This document shows positions 15,604-24,441 of a stretch of DNA of 64,000 nucleotides, piece after piece. Numbering within the stretch: position 1 is the first letter of the stretch; each line of letters starts with the position of its first letter. The stretch comes from Aeromicrobium duanguangcaii. GTDB lineage: Bacteria; Actinomycetota; Actinomycetes; Propionibacteriales; Nocardioidaceae. The notes beneath the pieces are model-generated. The model did no database searches and was not told where the DNA came from. It worked only from the letters and a program-made list of their open reading frames with translations. A program made the translations under genes and the position numbers. The stretch spans positions 744,001 to 808,000 of the forward strand of contig NZ_CP101990.1 of NCBI RefSeq assembly GCF_024508295.1, read 5' to 3'.

Positions 15604-16479
15604 ATGCACGTGATCGAACGAGGCACCGGAACACCGCTCGTCCTGCTGCACGGGTTCGGGGTCGACCACCGGCTGCTGTTGCCGCTGGACCCGGTGATCG
15701 AGGCCGCCGGTGCGTGGCGGCGGCTCTACGTCGACCTGCCCGGACACGGTCAGAGTCCCGCGGGTGACGTCGCGAGCACGGAGGACGTCGTGGCCGCCGT
15801 CGAGGCCGAGATCCTCGACCGGGTGGGCGGCGAGCCCTTCGCGATCCTCGGCAACTCGTTCGGCGCCCTGGTCGCTCGGCGGATCGCCCACGACCACCGG
15901 GACCGGGTGGTGGGACTGGCGGCGATCGCCGGCGTGTTCGTCGCCGAGCACGACCGCCGGACCGTGCCCGACCCGGTGGTGCTGGTGGAGGACCCCTCCG
16001 TGGTGGCCGGCCTCGGCGACGACGGCGAGGAGTACGCAGAGCTGGCCGTGGTGCAGACGCCCGAGAACGCGCGGGCGTTCAGCGAGCACGCCCGGCCGGG
16101 AACGGCTGCCGCCGACGAGGACGCGATGGAGCGGATCGCCCAGCGGTACGCGCTGGACGCCGTGCCCGAGGAGGCGTCACCCGAGCCCTTCGCCGCGCCG
16201 ACCCTGATCGTGACGGCCCGCCAGGACCACGTCGTCGGATACGCGGACGCGTGGGCTCGCGTGGAGCACTACCCCCGGGCCACCTACGCGATGCTCGACG
16301 CCGCCGGGCACAACGTGCACCTCGATCGACCCTCTCTCACCAGCGCGCTCGTGAAGGACTGGTTGGAGCGCGTGGTCCTCGCGCGTTCCAGAACCGCCCG
16401 GTCGAGCCCGAATTCCCTGCCGTTTCGGGCCGTCTGGCCCTGTTCGTCGCCGTTCATGAGCGAGACGATCGACGGGTAG
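15604..16479 (+). CDS. alpha/beta hydrolase
   Basis: A 291-residue protein with LLHGFGVDH (oxyanion), nucleophile Ser85 in LGNSFGALVARRIA, Asp in ARQDHVVG and His in AGHNVHLDRP, all in the expected order. The final about 35 residues (VVLARSRTARSSPNS...) lie beyond the fold and look unstructured; the stop may have shifted outward. It is divergent from the hydrolase-tetR operon and starts 43 bp past the TTAGCC half site, so it may share that control. Substrate unknown. Confidence 0.82.
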   Translation: MHVIERGTGTPLVLLHGFGVDHRLLLPLDPVIEAAGAWRRLYVDLPGHGQSPAGDVASTEDVVAAVEAEILDRVGGEPFAILGNSFGALVARRIAHDHRDRVVGLAAIAGVFVAEHDRRTVPDPVVLVEDPSVVAGLGDDGEEYAELAVVQTPENARAFSEHARPGTAAADEDAMERIAQRYALDAVPEEASPEPFAAPTLIVTARQDHVVGYADAWARVEHYPRATYAMLDAAGHNVHLDRPSLTSALVKDWLERVVLARSRTARSSPNSLPFRAVWPCSSPFMSETIDG

Positions 16480-16491
16480 GGGGCGAGGATC

Positions 16492-16890
16492 ATGTGGACC
16501 ATCCGGACCATGGGCGCGATCGCGCTGCTGCTCGCGGGCAGCACGTGGCTGTGGACCACCCCGGCGTTCGCCGGCCAGAAGGTCGCCACCGGGGGAGCGC
16601 TCTGGTGGCTCGCGGGACTGCTGTCCCTCGTGACGATCGTCGGCTTCTGCGTTGCGACCGTCGCCGTGTTCGCGCGGCAACCGTGGTGGGAGGCGATGAC
16701 GCTCGCGTCGGCCGCAGTGGGCCTGATCGCCCTGGTGCCCTATGGCATCGCGGCCGCCCGCGGCGGAGAGTCGACGGGCGCCTGGGTGTGGAACGCCGTC
16801 GTTCACGTCCTGATCCTCGCGGGGATCGCCGCGTTGTTGCTGGTCCCCGTGCTGGAACGGTGGGTCGACCACCACGTGATGGGTCGCTGA
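16492..16890 (+). CDS. small four-helix membrane protein
   Basis: A 132-residue protein with about four hydrophobic segments (near residues 7-27, 39-60, 69-88 and 103-122) and short polar loops. The first segment ends TPAFAGQK, which could be read as a signal peptide. The gene starts 12 bp after the preceding hydrolase stop. I do not recognise the family, and nothing in the sequence suggests an enzymatic role. Confidence 0.6.
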   Translation: MWTIRTMGAIALLLAGSTWLWTTPAFAGQKVATGGALWWLAGLLSLVTIVGFCVATVAVFARQPWWEAMTLASAAVGLIALVPYGIAAARGGESTGAWVWNAVVHVLILAGIAALLLVPVLERWVDHHVMGR

Positions 16891-16902
16891 GCACGACATG
16901 AG

Positions 16903-16965
16903 GTGAGCACGACGGACTGGCTCCTCGGCGGGTTCCTGGTCGCCCACGGCCCGGTGCGCGTGTGA
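16903..16965 (+). CDS. possible 20-codon peptide or gene remnant
   Basis: GTG 16903 opens a short frame VSTTDWLLGGFLVAHGPVRV ending in TGA, with GAGGT close upstream. It resembles the first transmembrane segment of a small membrane protein and is more likely a truncated gene than a functional peptide. Confidence 0.2.
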   Translation: MSTTDWLLGGFLVAHGPVRV

Positions 16966-16998
16966 TCGCGGCGCGCGAGCTCTGGAACCGCTGAGCGG

Positions 16999-17424
16999 TC
17001 ACGCCCGACCCGGCACGGTGCCGTAGCTGTTGCGGTACTCCTGGCCCGGCTTCGGGCGGGTGAAGCGCAGGGCGCTCCACGTGGAGTCGATCGACAGGCA
17101 GGTGCTCTCGACCAGCCCGGCGTCGTAGCCGATCGCGATGACTCTCGGCAGGCTCAGGTCCGAGCCCAGCCCGCCTCCCTTCGGCCACGACAGCCAGAGC
17201 TTGCCCTGCGGGGCGAGGTGCGGGACCAGTGAGGGGAACTCGGCGCGCATCTGCTCCTGCGACGTGACGAACAGGTGCAGATAGTCGACCGGGCCGTCGA
17301 GGTGATCGACGAACTCCAGGTGCGGCAGCCCCATCGTCTCGGGGACGCCCGGCGGTGCGCCGATGAAGTGGGCGGTCCAGCCCGGCCGCAGGCCCATCTT
17401 CTCGGCGACGCTACGCGTGACCAT
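16999..17424 (-). CDS. DUF3052-like protein
   Basis: A 141-residue protein starting MVTRSVAEKMGLRPGWTAHF, followed by VDYLHLFVTSQEQM...GKLWLSWPKGG, which are the marks of the DUF3052 family (small actinobacterial proteins of unknown function, some near AhpD/peroxiredoxin genes). It overlaps the upstream monooxygenase-like gene by 14 bp, and the start is placed by the family's N-terminus. No function can be assigned from context. Confidence 0.72.
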   Translation of the reverse strand: MVTRSVAEKMGLRPGWTAHFIGAPPGVPETMGLPHLEFVDHLDGPVDYLHLFVTSQEQMRAEFPSLVPHLAPQGKLWLSWPKGGGLGSDLSLPRVIAIGYDAGLVESTCLSIDSTWSALRFTRPKPGQEYRNSYGTVPGRA

Positions 17425-17746
17425 CGAGGAGCCCGGGGTCGAGATCGAGGTCGGCCACCTCGTGGTGCTCGGCGAAGGAGTCCTTCTCGACGAGCAGCTC
17501 GTCATCGCCGGGGTAGAACATGGCGATCTCGGGCCGCTCCCCGGCGAACCGGCGCACGGCGTCCATCGAGTCCCACAGCGAGATGGTCACGACCTCGACC
17601 AGGGTGCCGACCGGCCGGTGGAGCACGAACACGCCGCGGTTGCCGGGCGTGGCGCGGTACTCGCGCACCCCCGTGCGGCGCTGGTGCTCCAAGTAGGCCT
17701 CGGCGTCGTCGGGGCGGACGGCCCCACGCCAGCGTCGGACGATCAT
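17411..17746 (-). CDS. antibiotic biosynthesis monooxygenase-like (ABM) protein
   Basis: A 111-residue ferredoxin-like alpha/beta barrel protein: MIVRRWRGAVRPDDAEAYLEH, GNRGVFVLHRPVGTLVEVVTISLWDSMDAVRRFAGE and FYPGDDELLVEKDS fit the ABM/dimeric barrel family. The family includes small cofactor-free oxygenases and haem-degrading enzymes as well as many proteins without known activity. It is co-transcribed with the downstream DUF3052-like gene (14-bp overlap). Confidence 0.7.
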   Translation of the reverse strand: MIVRRWRGAVRPDDAEAYLEHQRRTGVREYRATPGNRGVFVLHRPVGTLVEVVTISLWDSMDAVRRFAGERPEIAMFYPGDDELLVEKDSFAEHHEVADLDLDPGLLDGHA

Positions 17747-17888
17747 CTGCGTTCCCCCCTCGGGTGGGCCCCACGATCACGGTACGTCCGCTCGGTCCCG
17801 TCCGCGACGCGTCGTCGGATGGCGCTCAGCGCGGAGATCCTCGGTCGCGGCAACGCCTGATCCCCGCGCGCCGTGGCATGCTCGCGCC

Positions 17889-18275
17889 ATGAGGTCGCGT
17901 CACCTGAGCCGAGTCATCGCCGCGTCGCCGCAGAGCGTGTACGCGTTCGCCGCGGACCCCGCCCACCTGCCGCTCTGGGCGGCGGGGCTCGCGCAGGCGC
18001 AGGTCGAGGTCCGCGGCGACGCGCTGGTCGCGCAGTCGCCGATGGGGGAGGTCACGGTGCGGTTCGTGCCGCCCAACGACCTCGGCGTCCTCGACCACGA
18101 CGTCACCCTGCCGTCCGGGACGACCGTGACCAACCCGCTGCGGGTGCTGGCCCACCCCGAGGGCGCCGAGGTGCTCTTCACCGTGCGTCAGATCGAGCTG
18201 ACCGACGAGGAGTTCGAGCGCGACTGCCGGCTGGTCGAGCAGGACCTCGAGACGCTGCGCGGCCTGCTGGAGTAG
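17889..18275 (+). CDS. SRPBCC (START-like) family protein
   Basis: A 128-residue protein with the opening strand-helix SRVIAASPQSVYAFAADPAHLPLWAAGL typical of the SRPBCC/polyketide cyclase helix-grip fold, and a long C-terminal helix (FERDCRLVEQDLETLRGLLE). Such small proteins bind hydrophobic ligands; the ligand is unknown. It faces the kinase gene that ends 7 bp downstream on the other strand. Confidence 0.78.
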   Translation: MRSRHLSRVIAASPQSVYAFAADPAHLPLWAAGLAQAQVEVRGDALVAQSPMGEVTVRFVPPNDLGVLDHDVTLPSGTTVTNPLRVLAHPEGAEVLFTVRQIELTDEEFERDCRLVEQDLETLRGLLE

Positions 18276-18281
18276 CTCCGC

Positions 18282-19961
18282 TCAGTCGTGCAGCAGTCGC
18301 TGGGCCTGCTCGCGCGTCTGGCCCAGATCGTCGCCGGTGATCCGCTCGACGATCGCGGCCAGCACCTGCACGAGCGCCACGGCACCCGGATCGGGTACGC
18401 CGATGGCCTTGTCGCCGACGTAGCTGCTGCGGCCGCGCTTGCCGACCAGGTCCGCCGTGGCGGCGGCACCGTCGGCAGCCCGCTGGACGGCCGCCCCGTC
18501 GAGCGGTGTGCCGTCCTCGGCCACGGCGGGCGCCAGGGCGTCGAGGAACGTGCGGTCGCCGGGCTCCGCGCCGCCGGCGCGCGTGACGCTGGCCATCCCG
18601 GCCCGCAGGCCCTCGCCGACCGCTGCGGGCAGGTCGTCGTCCCCGGCGTCCTCGACGGCCTCGGCCAGGCCGGTCAGCACGAGGCCGAGCAGCGGGCCGC
18701 TCGATCCGCCGACGTCGTTGCCGAAGGCGTCGGCCATGCTGCGCAGGTCGTCGGCCAGGCTCGCGTCCGGGCCGGCGGCGCGCGCCACCGATGAGGCGAA
18801 CGCCACCTGCATGTTGGCGCCGAAGTCACCGTCACCCGCACGCCGGTCGAGGTCGTCGTAATCGGCGCGATGGTCGTCGAAGTGGTCGGCCAGTGCCCGC
18901 AGCCATGGCGAGGGCTCGGCGGCCGGCCCCGACTCATCCTCCGGGCCGGTGCCCCGGTCCGCGTCCGGGTCCCACGGCCGCGGGGAGGGCAGGCCGGCGG
19001 TGACGTGCGGCGCGTACCAATCGCCGATCCAGTCCGGATGGGCCTCGGTCAGCGTGATCGAGAAGCCGTCCATGTCCAGCGCGGAGATGTACGTCCCGGC
19101 GACGCCGCTGTGCAGCTCGATCCCGCGAGCCTGCAGTGCCAGCTCGACGTCGCCGAGCAGTCCGAGCAGCTCGAGGTTGGGCGCCCCGCCCAGGCCGTTC
19201 ACGACCGCGATCACGCCGTGCGGCAGGTCCCCCAGGGCCTCCAGCAGCTCGTCGACCATCCGCTGCGCCAGGTCGGTGTGGGCGAGCTCGTCGATCGTCT
19301 GCCGGGCGGCCTCGCCGTGGATGCCGACGCCGTACTCGAGCGATCCGGGCTCGACCTCGAAGCCGCGCGTCCGGCTGTCGGGCGCGGTGTGTCCCTGCCG
19401 TGCCACCGCGACCGAGCGCGAGCGCGAGGCCACCCGCGTGCCCAGGTCGGCGAGCTCCTCCAGGCGCAGGCCCCGGTCGGCGGCTGCCCCGAGGATCTTC
19501 TCGACGACGAGGGTGGCGCCCGTGCCGCGCCGGCCGACGTCGTGTCCCTCGGAGCCGAGGTCGTCGTCGACCACCACCTCGGCGACGTCGACGCCCCGAG
19601 CGCGCAGCCGCTCTGCCGCGATGGCGAAGTTGATGCGGTCGCCGGTGTAGTTCTTGACGATCTGCAGGACGCCACCGTCGCGCTTCACCCGGTCGCTCGC
19701 CGCGAAGATCTGACGGCTGTGGGGTGAGGTGAAGACCTCACCGGGGCACGCGGCATCGAGGCCGCCGGCACCGACGAACCCTCCGTGCAGGGGCTCGTGC
19801 CCGGCGCCGCCACCGCTCACGATCGCGACCCGGCGCCCCGGTGCCGGCGCCAGGGCCCAGACGTAGACGGGGTCGCGGCTCACGCCGACCTGGTCGCCGG
19901 CCGTGATGGCGATGCCGCGCAGCGCGCGCGTCGAGGGCGAGGGAGTGGACGGGCTGCTCAC
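18282..19961 (-). CDS. fused dihydroxyacetone kinase (DhaK-DhaL)
   Basis: A 559-residue single-chain kinase starting at GTG 19961. The DhaK half (1 to about 335) has VSGGGAGHEPLHGGFVG, KNYTGDRINF and the substrate-binding His215 in GVGIHGE. After an acidic linker (about 340-362) the DhaL half holds DDLDRRAGDGDFGANM, whose aspartates bind Mg-ATP, plus VGGSSGPLLG. This is the ATP-dependent kind that phosphorylates dihydroxyacetone or related trioses without a PTS partner. No glycerol dehydrogenase is adjacent. The His-bound covalent substrate mechanism is family knowledge. Confidence 0.9.
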   Translation of the reverse strand: MSSPSTPSPSTRALRGIAITAGDQVGVSRDPVYVWALAPAPGRRVAIVSGGGAGHEPLHGGFVGAGGLDAACPGEVFTSPHSRQIFAASDRVKRDGGVLQIVKNYTGDRINFAIAAERLRARGVDVAEVVVDDDLGSEGHDVGRRGTGATLVVEKILGAAADRGLRLEELADLGTRVASRSRSVAVARQGHTAPDSRTRGFEVEPGSLEYGVGIHGEAARQTIDELAHTDLAQRMVDELLEALGDLPHGVIAVVNGLGGAPNLELLGLLGDVELALQARGIELHSGVAGTYISALDMDGFSITLTEAHPDWIGDWYAPHVTAGLPSPRPWDPDADRGTGPEDESGPAAEPSPWLRALADHFDDHRADYDDLDRRAGDGDFGANMQVAFASSVARAAGPDASLADDLRSMADAFGNDVGGSSGPLLGLVLTGLAEAVEDAGDDDLPAAVGEGLRAGMASVTRAGGAEPGDRTFLDALAPAVAEDGTPLDGAAVQRAADGAAATADLVGKRGRSSYVGDKAIGVPDPGAVALVQVLAAIVERITGDDLGQTREQAQRLLHD

Positions 19962-20233
19962 GGATGGTTCCTTCGTCGAGGTGGCTGTCGCGCAGCGGCG
20001 ACGGACCCCTTCAGTCTGGGCACTGGAAGTCGTCGGGTAAAGCGATGATTCCTGACCGGTTCCGTTCAGCAGGGCTGACCATTCGGGCAGGACGGACGGC
20101 CCACCGGTGCCGCGCGATCACCGCTTCCCGCTGGTGCTCAAGAGGCGGAAGTAGCGAAACGGGCCTAACCTTGATGATCGACCGAGCGAGACTCCCGACC
20201 CCCGTTTTCGGGTCCACGGCTGGAGACCGAACG

Positions 20234-21037
20234 ATGAACTTCCCCCAGAACCCCTTCTCACGGCGTCGCCGGACGGCCCTCGCCGCCACTTTCGCCGCCG
20301 CAGCGCTGGCCCTCTCCGCGTGCGGAGGTGACGACTCCGGGTCCGGCGGCCCCAACCTCGTGAAGGACGGCCAGCTCGTGATCGCGATGAGCGGCGAGTT
20401 CCGCCCGTTCAGCTACTTCGAGGGCGACAAGCTCGCCGGCTTCGACCACGACATCGCCCTCGCGATCGCCGACGAGATGGGTCTGGAGCCGAAGACCGAG
20501 ACCGGCGCGTTCGACACCCTGATCCAGGGCGTCAAGAGCAAGCGCTACGACGTGCTGATCGCCTCGATGACGCCCACCGAGGACCGCAAGAAGGCCGTCG
20601 ACTTCACCGATCCGTACTACTCGTCCGGCGCCGCGCTGTTCGTCCGCAAGGACAGCGACTGCAAGGACGCCGAGCAGCTGAAGAACGTCACCGTGGGTGT
20701 CGCGAACGGCACGACGTACGGCGACTTCCTCAAGGACAAGGACTGGGTCGGCGACGTCCGCACCTTCACCTCGGACGTCACGGCGCTCGAGGACGTCGAC
20801 AAGGGCCGCCTCGACGCCGCGGTGACCGACCGCCTCGTCGGTCTCTACCAGATCGAGCAGGCCGATCGAGGGCTGCGCGTGTGCGGCGAGCCGCTCTACA
20901 CCGAGGAGCCCGCGTTCGCCGTCGACAAGGGCAACACGGCCCTCGTGGACGAGTTGAACGAGGCACTCGCGACGATCAAGGAGAACGGCACCTACGCCGA
21001 GCTCAGCACGAAGTGGTTCGGCCAGGACATCTCCTGA
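20234..21037 (+). CDS. amino acid ABC transporter substrate-binding lipoprotein
   Basis: A 267-residue solute-binding protein of family 3. A lipoprotein signal (RRRRTALAATF...LALSAC) places the lipidated Cys at residue 30. The mature domain shows AMSGEFRPFSYFEGDKLAGFDHDIALAIADEM, a classic polar amino acid binding start, then GAFDTLIQGVKSKRYDVLIASMTPTEDRKKAVDFTDPYY. ATG 20234 is selected by the signal peptide. It is the first gene of a complete importer operon (binding protein, permease, ATPase). The amino acid is not resolved. Confidence 0.92.
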   Translation: MNFPQNPFSRRRRTALAATFAAAALALSACGGDDSGSGGPNLVKDGQLVIAMSGEFRPFSYFEGDKLAGFDHDIALAIADEMGLEPKTETGAFDTLIQGVKSKRYDVLIASMTPTEDRKKAVDFTDPYYSSGAALFVRKDSDCKDAEQLKNVTVGVANGTTYGDFLKDKDWVGDVRTFTSDVTALEDVDKGRLDAAVTDRLVGLYQIEQADRGLRVCGEPLYTEEPAFAVDKGNTALVDELNEALATIKENGTYAELSTKWFGQDIS

Positions 21038-21040
21038 TCC

Positions 21041-21694
21041 ATGAACTTCTTCGACTATCTCGTCGACACCGCACCGATCTTCGTCGACGCGACCTGGGTG
21101 ACCCTGCGGCTGACCGCGACGGCCCTGGCCTTCGCGATGGTGCTGGGCGCGATCATCGCCGCCATGATGATGAGCCGGATCGCGGTCCTGCGCTGGATCG
21201 CGGCCGGCTTCATCGGCATCATCCGCGGCACGCCCCTGATCGCGCAGATCTTCGTGCTCTACTTCGGCATCACCGAGATCGTGCTGCTCCCGGCGTTCTG
21301 GGCCGGCACGATCGCGCTGGCGATCCACAACTCGGCCTACATCGCCGAGATCATCCGCGCGGGCTTCCAGTCGGTGCCGAAGGGGCTCGACGAGGCGTCC
21401 CGATCCCTGGGCATGTCACGGCTGAAGACGCTGCGCCGGGTCCGTGCGCCCCTGGCGCTGCGGGCGACCCTGCCGGTGCTGGGCAACCAGTTCATCATCG
21501 CGGTGAAGGACTCCTCGCTGGTGGCCTTCATCGGCATGTCCGAGCTGTTCCTGTCCGCGCGCAACCTCGCCGCATCCACCTATGAGCCGCTGACGATGTA
21601 CCTCATCGTCTCGCTCTACTACCTCGCCATCGTGCTCGTGCTCACCTTCCTGGTGAACCGACTCGAGCACCGGCTCAACGCCCACCGGAGGTGA
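21041..21694 (+). CDS. amino acid ABC transporter permease
   Basis: A 217-residue inner-membrane permease with about five segments of the HisM/GlnP type. The EAA loop reads [32 protein letters not shown], the docking site for the ATPase. The gene follows the binding protein by 3 bp and precedes the ATPase by 4 bp. A single permease gene implies a homodimer in the membrane. Confidence 0.92.
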   Translation: MNFFDYLVDTAPIFVDATWVTLRLTATALAFAMVLGAIIAAMMMSRIAVLRWIAAGFIGIIRGTPLIAQIFVLYFGITEIVLLPAFWAGTIALAIHNSAYIAEIIRAGFQSVPKGLDEASRSLGMSRLKTLRRVRAPLALRATLPVLGNQFIIAVKDSSLVAFIGMSELFLSARNLAASTYEPLTMYLIVSLYYLAIVLVLTFLVNRLEHRLNAHRR

Positions 21695-21698
21695 TGGC

Positions 21699-22478
21699 AT
21701 GACGATCCACGAGACGTCCACCTGGGGCGCCCCCGAAGCCGGCCGCCCCCTCGTCGAGATGCGCGACGTCGTCAAGAAGTTCGGCCAGACCACCGTGCTC
21801 GACGGTGTCGACCTGACCGTGCACGCCGGGGAGGTCGTCGTGCTGATCGGTCCCTCAGGCGCCGGCAAGAGCACGCTGCTGCGGTGCATCAACGGGCTCG
21901 AGCGGATCAACTCGGGCACGATCACGGTCGGCGGCCAGCAGCTCAGCTACGACGAGAAGAGCCTGAACCGCGTCCGCAGCCGGATCGGCATGGTGTTCCA
22001 GTCGTTCAACCTGTTCCCGCACATGAAGGTCATCGACAATCTGACGATGGCGCAGACCGACGTGCTCGGTCGTTCGAAGCAGGAGGCCCGCGACCGCGCG
22101 CTCGAGTTGCTCGAGCGCGTCGGACTCGCGGACAAGGCGCGGGCCTATCCCGACAACCTGTCCGGCGGCCAGCAGCAGCGCGTGGCCATCGCGCGGGCCC
22201 TCGCGATGGACCCCGAGGTCATGCTCTTCGACGAGCCGACGTCCGCGCTCGACCCCGAGCTCGTGGGCGAGGTCCTGCAGGTGATGCGGACCCTGGCCGA
22301 CGACGGGATGACGATGGTCGTCGTCACGCACGAGATGCGCTTCGCGCGGAAGGCGGCGGACCGCGTCGTGCTGATGGCGGACCGGGGCATCGCGGAGGCG
22401 GGTACTCCCGAGCAGGTCCTGGAGCACCCGACCAGCGAGCGCGGGCGCGCCTTCCTGGCCGAGCTCAGCGAGGACTGA
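21699..22478 (+). CDS. amino acid ABC transporter ATP-binding protein
   Basis: A 259-residue ABC ATPase of the GlnQ type: Walker [20 protein letters not shown]-loop [12 protein letters not shown], signature [17 protein letters not shown], Walker [20 protein letters not shown] and switch His in VVTHEM. About 20 extra residues precede the domain. It powers the importer formed with the two preceding genes. Confidence 0.93.
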   Translation: MTIHETSTWGAPEAGRPLVEMRDVVKKFGQTTVLDGVDLTVHAGEVVVLIGPSGAGKSTLLRCINGLERINSGTITVGGQQLSYDEKSLNRVRSRIGMVFQSFNLFPHMKVIDNLTMAQTDVLGRSKQEARDRALELLERVGLADKARAYPDNLSGGQQQRVAIARALAMDPEVMLFDEPTSALDPELVGEVLQVMRTLADDGMTMVVVTHEMRFARKAADRVVLMADRGIAEAGTPEQVLEHPTSERGRAFLAELSED

Positions 22479-22483
22479 CCGGC

Positions 22484-22993
22484 TCAGGGACGGACAGCCC
22501 GGGCCTCCGCCGGATGCCCGGGCTCGAGGTCCTCGGCGTCGGACACGCGCAGGGGAGTGAACCGCCCGCCGGAGTGGGCCGAGACGACGCGCGTGGTCAT
22601 GCAGACGTGGTCGCCGCCGTCGTCGAGGGCGGCGATCCGCTCCAGCACGATCCGGTTCGGGCACGCGTCCAGCAGCGGCACGCCGGTCTCGTCGGTGTCG
22701 ACGGCCAGGTTCGCGAACTTGTCGGTCTCGGCGCTGCACTGCGTGCCGAAGATCTCGGCCAGCTCGAGGTCGTCCTCGGTCAGGAAGTGGACGGCGAAGT
22801 GCGTCGCGCGCAGTGCCATCCGGTACGTGTGGTTGGCCTTGGACAGCCAGACGCAGTAGTGCGCGGAGTCGATGCTGGACTGGGCGTGGAACCCCACGAG
22901 GCAGCCCGCACGCTCGCCCTCGGCCGCGGTGGTCACCACGACCAGGGGAGCGTCGATCGACGTCATCACGGCCTCGAACGCGTCGTCATTCAC
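22484..22993 (-). CDS. flavin reductase-like FMN-binding protein
   Basis: A 169-residue protein from GTG 22993 with the split-barrel pattern of flavin reductases: LVVVTTAAEGERAGCLVGFHAQSSIDSAHYCVWLSKANHTY, then FAVHFLTEDDLELAEIFGTQ and a closing GDHVCMTTRVVSA. Such proteins reduce flavin for monooxygenases or act as stand-alone oxidoreductases. No partner oxygenase is adjacent. It converges on the amino acid transporter operon. Confidence 0.8.
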   Translation of the reverse strand: MNDDAFEAVMTSIDAPLVVVTTAAEGERAGCLVGFHAQSSIDSAHYCVWLSKANHTYRMALRATHFAVHFLTEDDLELAEIFGTQCSAETDKFANLAVDTDETGVPLLDACPNRIVLERIAALDDGGDHVCMTTRVVSAHSGGRFTPLRVSDAEDLEPGHPAEARAVRP

Positions 22994-23054
22994 CCAGTCA
23001 CCCTATGGCGATCGCGCCGGCCTCGCAGGGGTGCGCGCCTCGGGGATCGCGGGG

Positions 23055-23156
23055 TACGGTGTGGGCAAGGAAGGGGAGTACCCCATCACCGCGTCGTCGC
23101 CATCTCGGCTCACGCCCGGCGCGCGGAGCCGTTCACGGCTGGGAAGACCTTCATCG
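23055..23156 (+). promoter_or_regulatory. yybP-ykoY manganese riboswitch (probable)
   Basis: The stretch contains the conserved AAGGGGAGTA (23071-23080) of the yybP-ykoY aptamer's metal-binding loop. About 70 nt later comes a closing GACCTTC (23146-23152), which can pair with the AAGG just before the loop to form P1, with a GCCCGGC...GGCT hairpin between. It sits 25 bp upstream of a small membrane protein gene and a TerC-family gene, the classic regulon of this Mn2+-sensing riboswitch. Exact ends are approximate. Confidence 0.7.
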
Positions 23157-23180
23157 TGATTGATCCGATGGAGGCGAGTC

Positions 23181-23396
23181 ATGAGTTCGACGATCCCTGA
23201 AATGCCCTCGCGACAGGCGGTGACGCCCGACGAGGGCCTGCTCCTGCTGGAAATCCTCGCGGTGTTCGGCGTCATCGTGTGGGTGGCGGCACTGGCCTGG
23301 ATGGCCACCAGCGACGTGGTGCGGTACCGCGCCCACCACCACACGCATGCCTTCCGGCGGGCCGTGCACCGCATGCGCCGGGGTGGCCATGAGTGA
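23181..23396 (+). CDS. 71-residue single-span membrane protein upstream of terC
   Basis: ATG 23181 follows GGAGGCGAG at good spacing. The protein has one hydrophobic segment (LLLLEILAVFGVIVWVAALA, about residues 23-44) and a strikingly His/Arg-rich C-terminus (YRAHHHTHAFRRAVHRMRRGGHE). It overlaps the TerC start by 8 bp and lies behind the manganese riboswitch, so it probably helps in metal export or sensing; the histidine tail could bind metal. The family is not recognised. Confidence 0.7.
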   Translation: MSSTIPEMPSRQAVTPDEGLLLLEILAVFGVIVWVAALAWMATSDVVRYRAHHHTHAFRRAVHRMRRGGHE

Positions 23397-24360
23397 GATC
23401 GGCCTGACGACGTGGGTGGTCACCGTCGGCCTGATCATGGTGCTCCTGGCGGTCGACCTGACACTGGCGTGGGTGAAGCCGCACCACGTGGGCTTCCGCG
23501 AGGCCGCCGCCTGGTCGGTCTTCTACATCGCGCTGGCGCTCGCGTTCGGCGTGTGGTTCACGTGGGCGTACGGCGGTGAGCGCGGCACCGAGTACTTCGC
23601 CGGCTACCTGGTCGAGAAGAGCCTCTCGGTGGACAACCTGTTCGTGTTCGTCGTCATCATGGCGACCTTCGCGGTGCCGGACCACCACCAGCACAAGGTC
23701 CTCACCTTCGGGATCGTCCTGGCGCTCGTCATGCGCGCGATCTTCATCGCGCTCGGGGCGGCGCTGATCTCGGCGTTCTCGTTCATGTTCCTGCTGTTCG
23801 GGCTGCTGCTGATCTACACGGCGGTGCAGATGCACCGCCACCGTGGCCAGGACCCCGATGTCGAGAACAACGCGGTGGTGAAGGCGGCGCGGCGCCTGTT
23901 GCCGGTCACCGACACCTTCGTCGACGGCAAGATCCTCACGCGCTCGAACGGACGCCTGATGGTCACGCCGATGCTGATCGTGCTGCTGGCGATCGGCAGC
24001 GTGGACCTGCTGTTCGCGCTGGACTCGATCCCGGCGGTGTTCGGCGTGACGCAGGAGCCGTACATCGTGTTCGTGGCGAACGCGTTCGCGCTGCTGGGCC
24101 TGCGGGCGTTGTTCTTCCTGGTGCGCGGGCTGCTCGACCGGCTGGTCTACCTGTCCGCGGGACTGGCGATCGTGCTGGCGTTCATCGGGCTGAAGCTGAT
24201 CCTGCACTGGGCGCACGAGGACATCTCGACCGCGGTGCCCGAGATCCCGACGATGCTCAGCCTGGGTGTCATCGCCGTCGTGTTGGTGACGGTGACGGTC
24301 GCCAGCCTGCGCAAGACCCGGCAGGGCCAGGCGCAGGAGGAGTCGGCGTCGGCTCCGTGA
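23389..24360 (+). CDS. TerC/Alx-family membrane protein (probable Mn2+ exporter)
   Basis: A 323-residue protein with about nine membrane segments. The paired acidic motifs EKSLSVDNLFVFVVIMATF and AIGSVDLLFALDSIPAVFGVT are the TerC signature and form the proposed ion path. Despite its tellurite name, this group (Alx/MntP-associated) exports manganese and is commonly placed under yybP-ykoY riboswitches, as appears to be the case here. ATG 23389 is inside the 3' end of the preceding small gene, giving translational coupling. Confidence 0.9.
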   Translation: MSEIGLTTWVVTVGLIMVLLAVDLTLAWVKPHHVGFREAAAWSVFYIALALAFGVWFTWAYGGERGTEYFAGYLVEKSLSVDNLFVFVVIMATFAVPDHHQHKVLTFGIVLALVMRAIFIALGAALISAFSFMFLLFGLLLIYTAVQMHRHRGQDPDVENNAVVKAARRLLPVTDTFVDGKILTRSNGRLMVTPMLIVLLAIGSVDLLFALDSIPAVFGVTQEPYIVFVANAFALLGLRALFFLVRGLLDRLVYLSAGLAIVLAFIGLKLILHWAHEDISTAVPEIPTMLSLGVIAVVLVTVTVASLRKTRQGQAQEESASAP

Positions 24361-24441
24361 CGGCGCCGACTCCTCCGGTGGGCGGATGAACGAGGAGCTG
24401 ATCGCGCACACCGTGCTGTCCGTGGTGTGGCGTGGCTGACG

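Noticed and set aside
24386-24439. 17-codon frame MNEELIAHTVLSVVWRG after terC
   Set aside because: No family and no downstream partner; likely a chance open frame in the short convergent gap.
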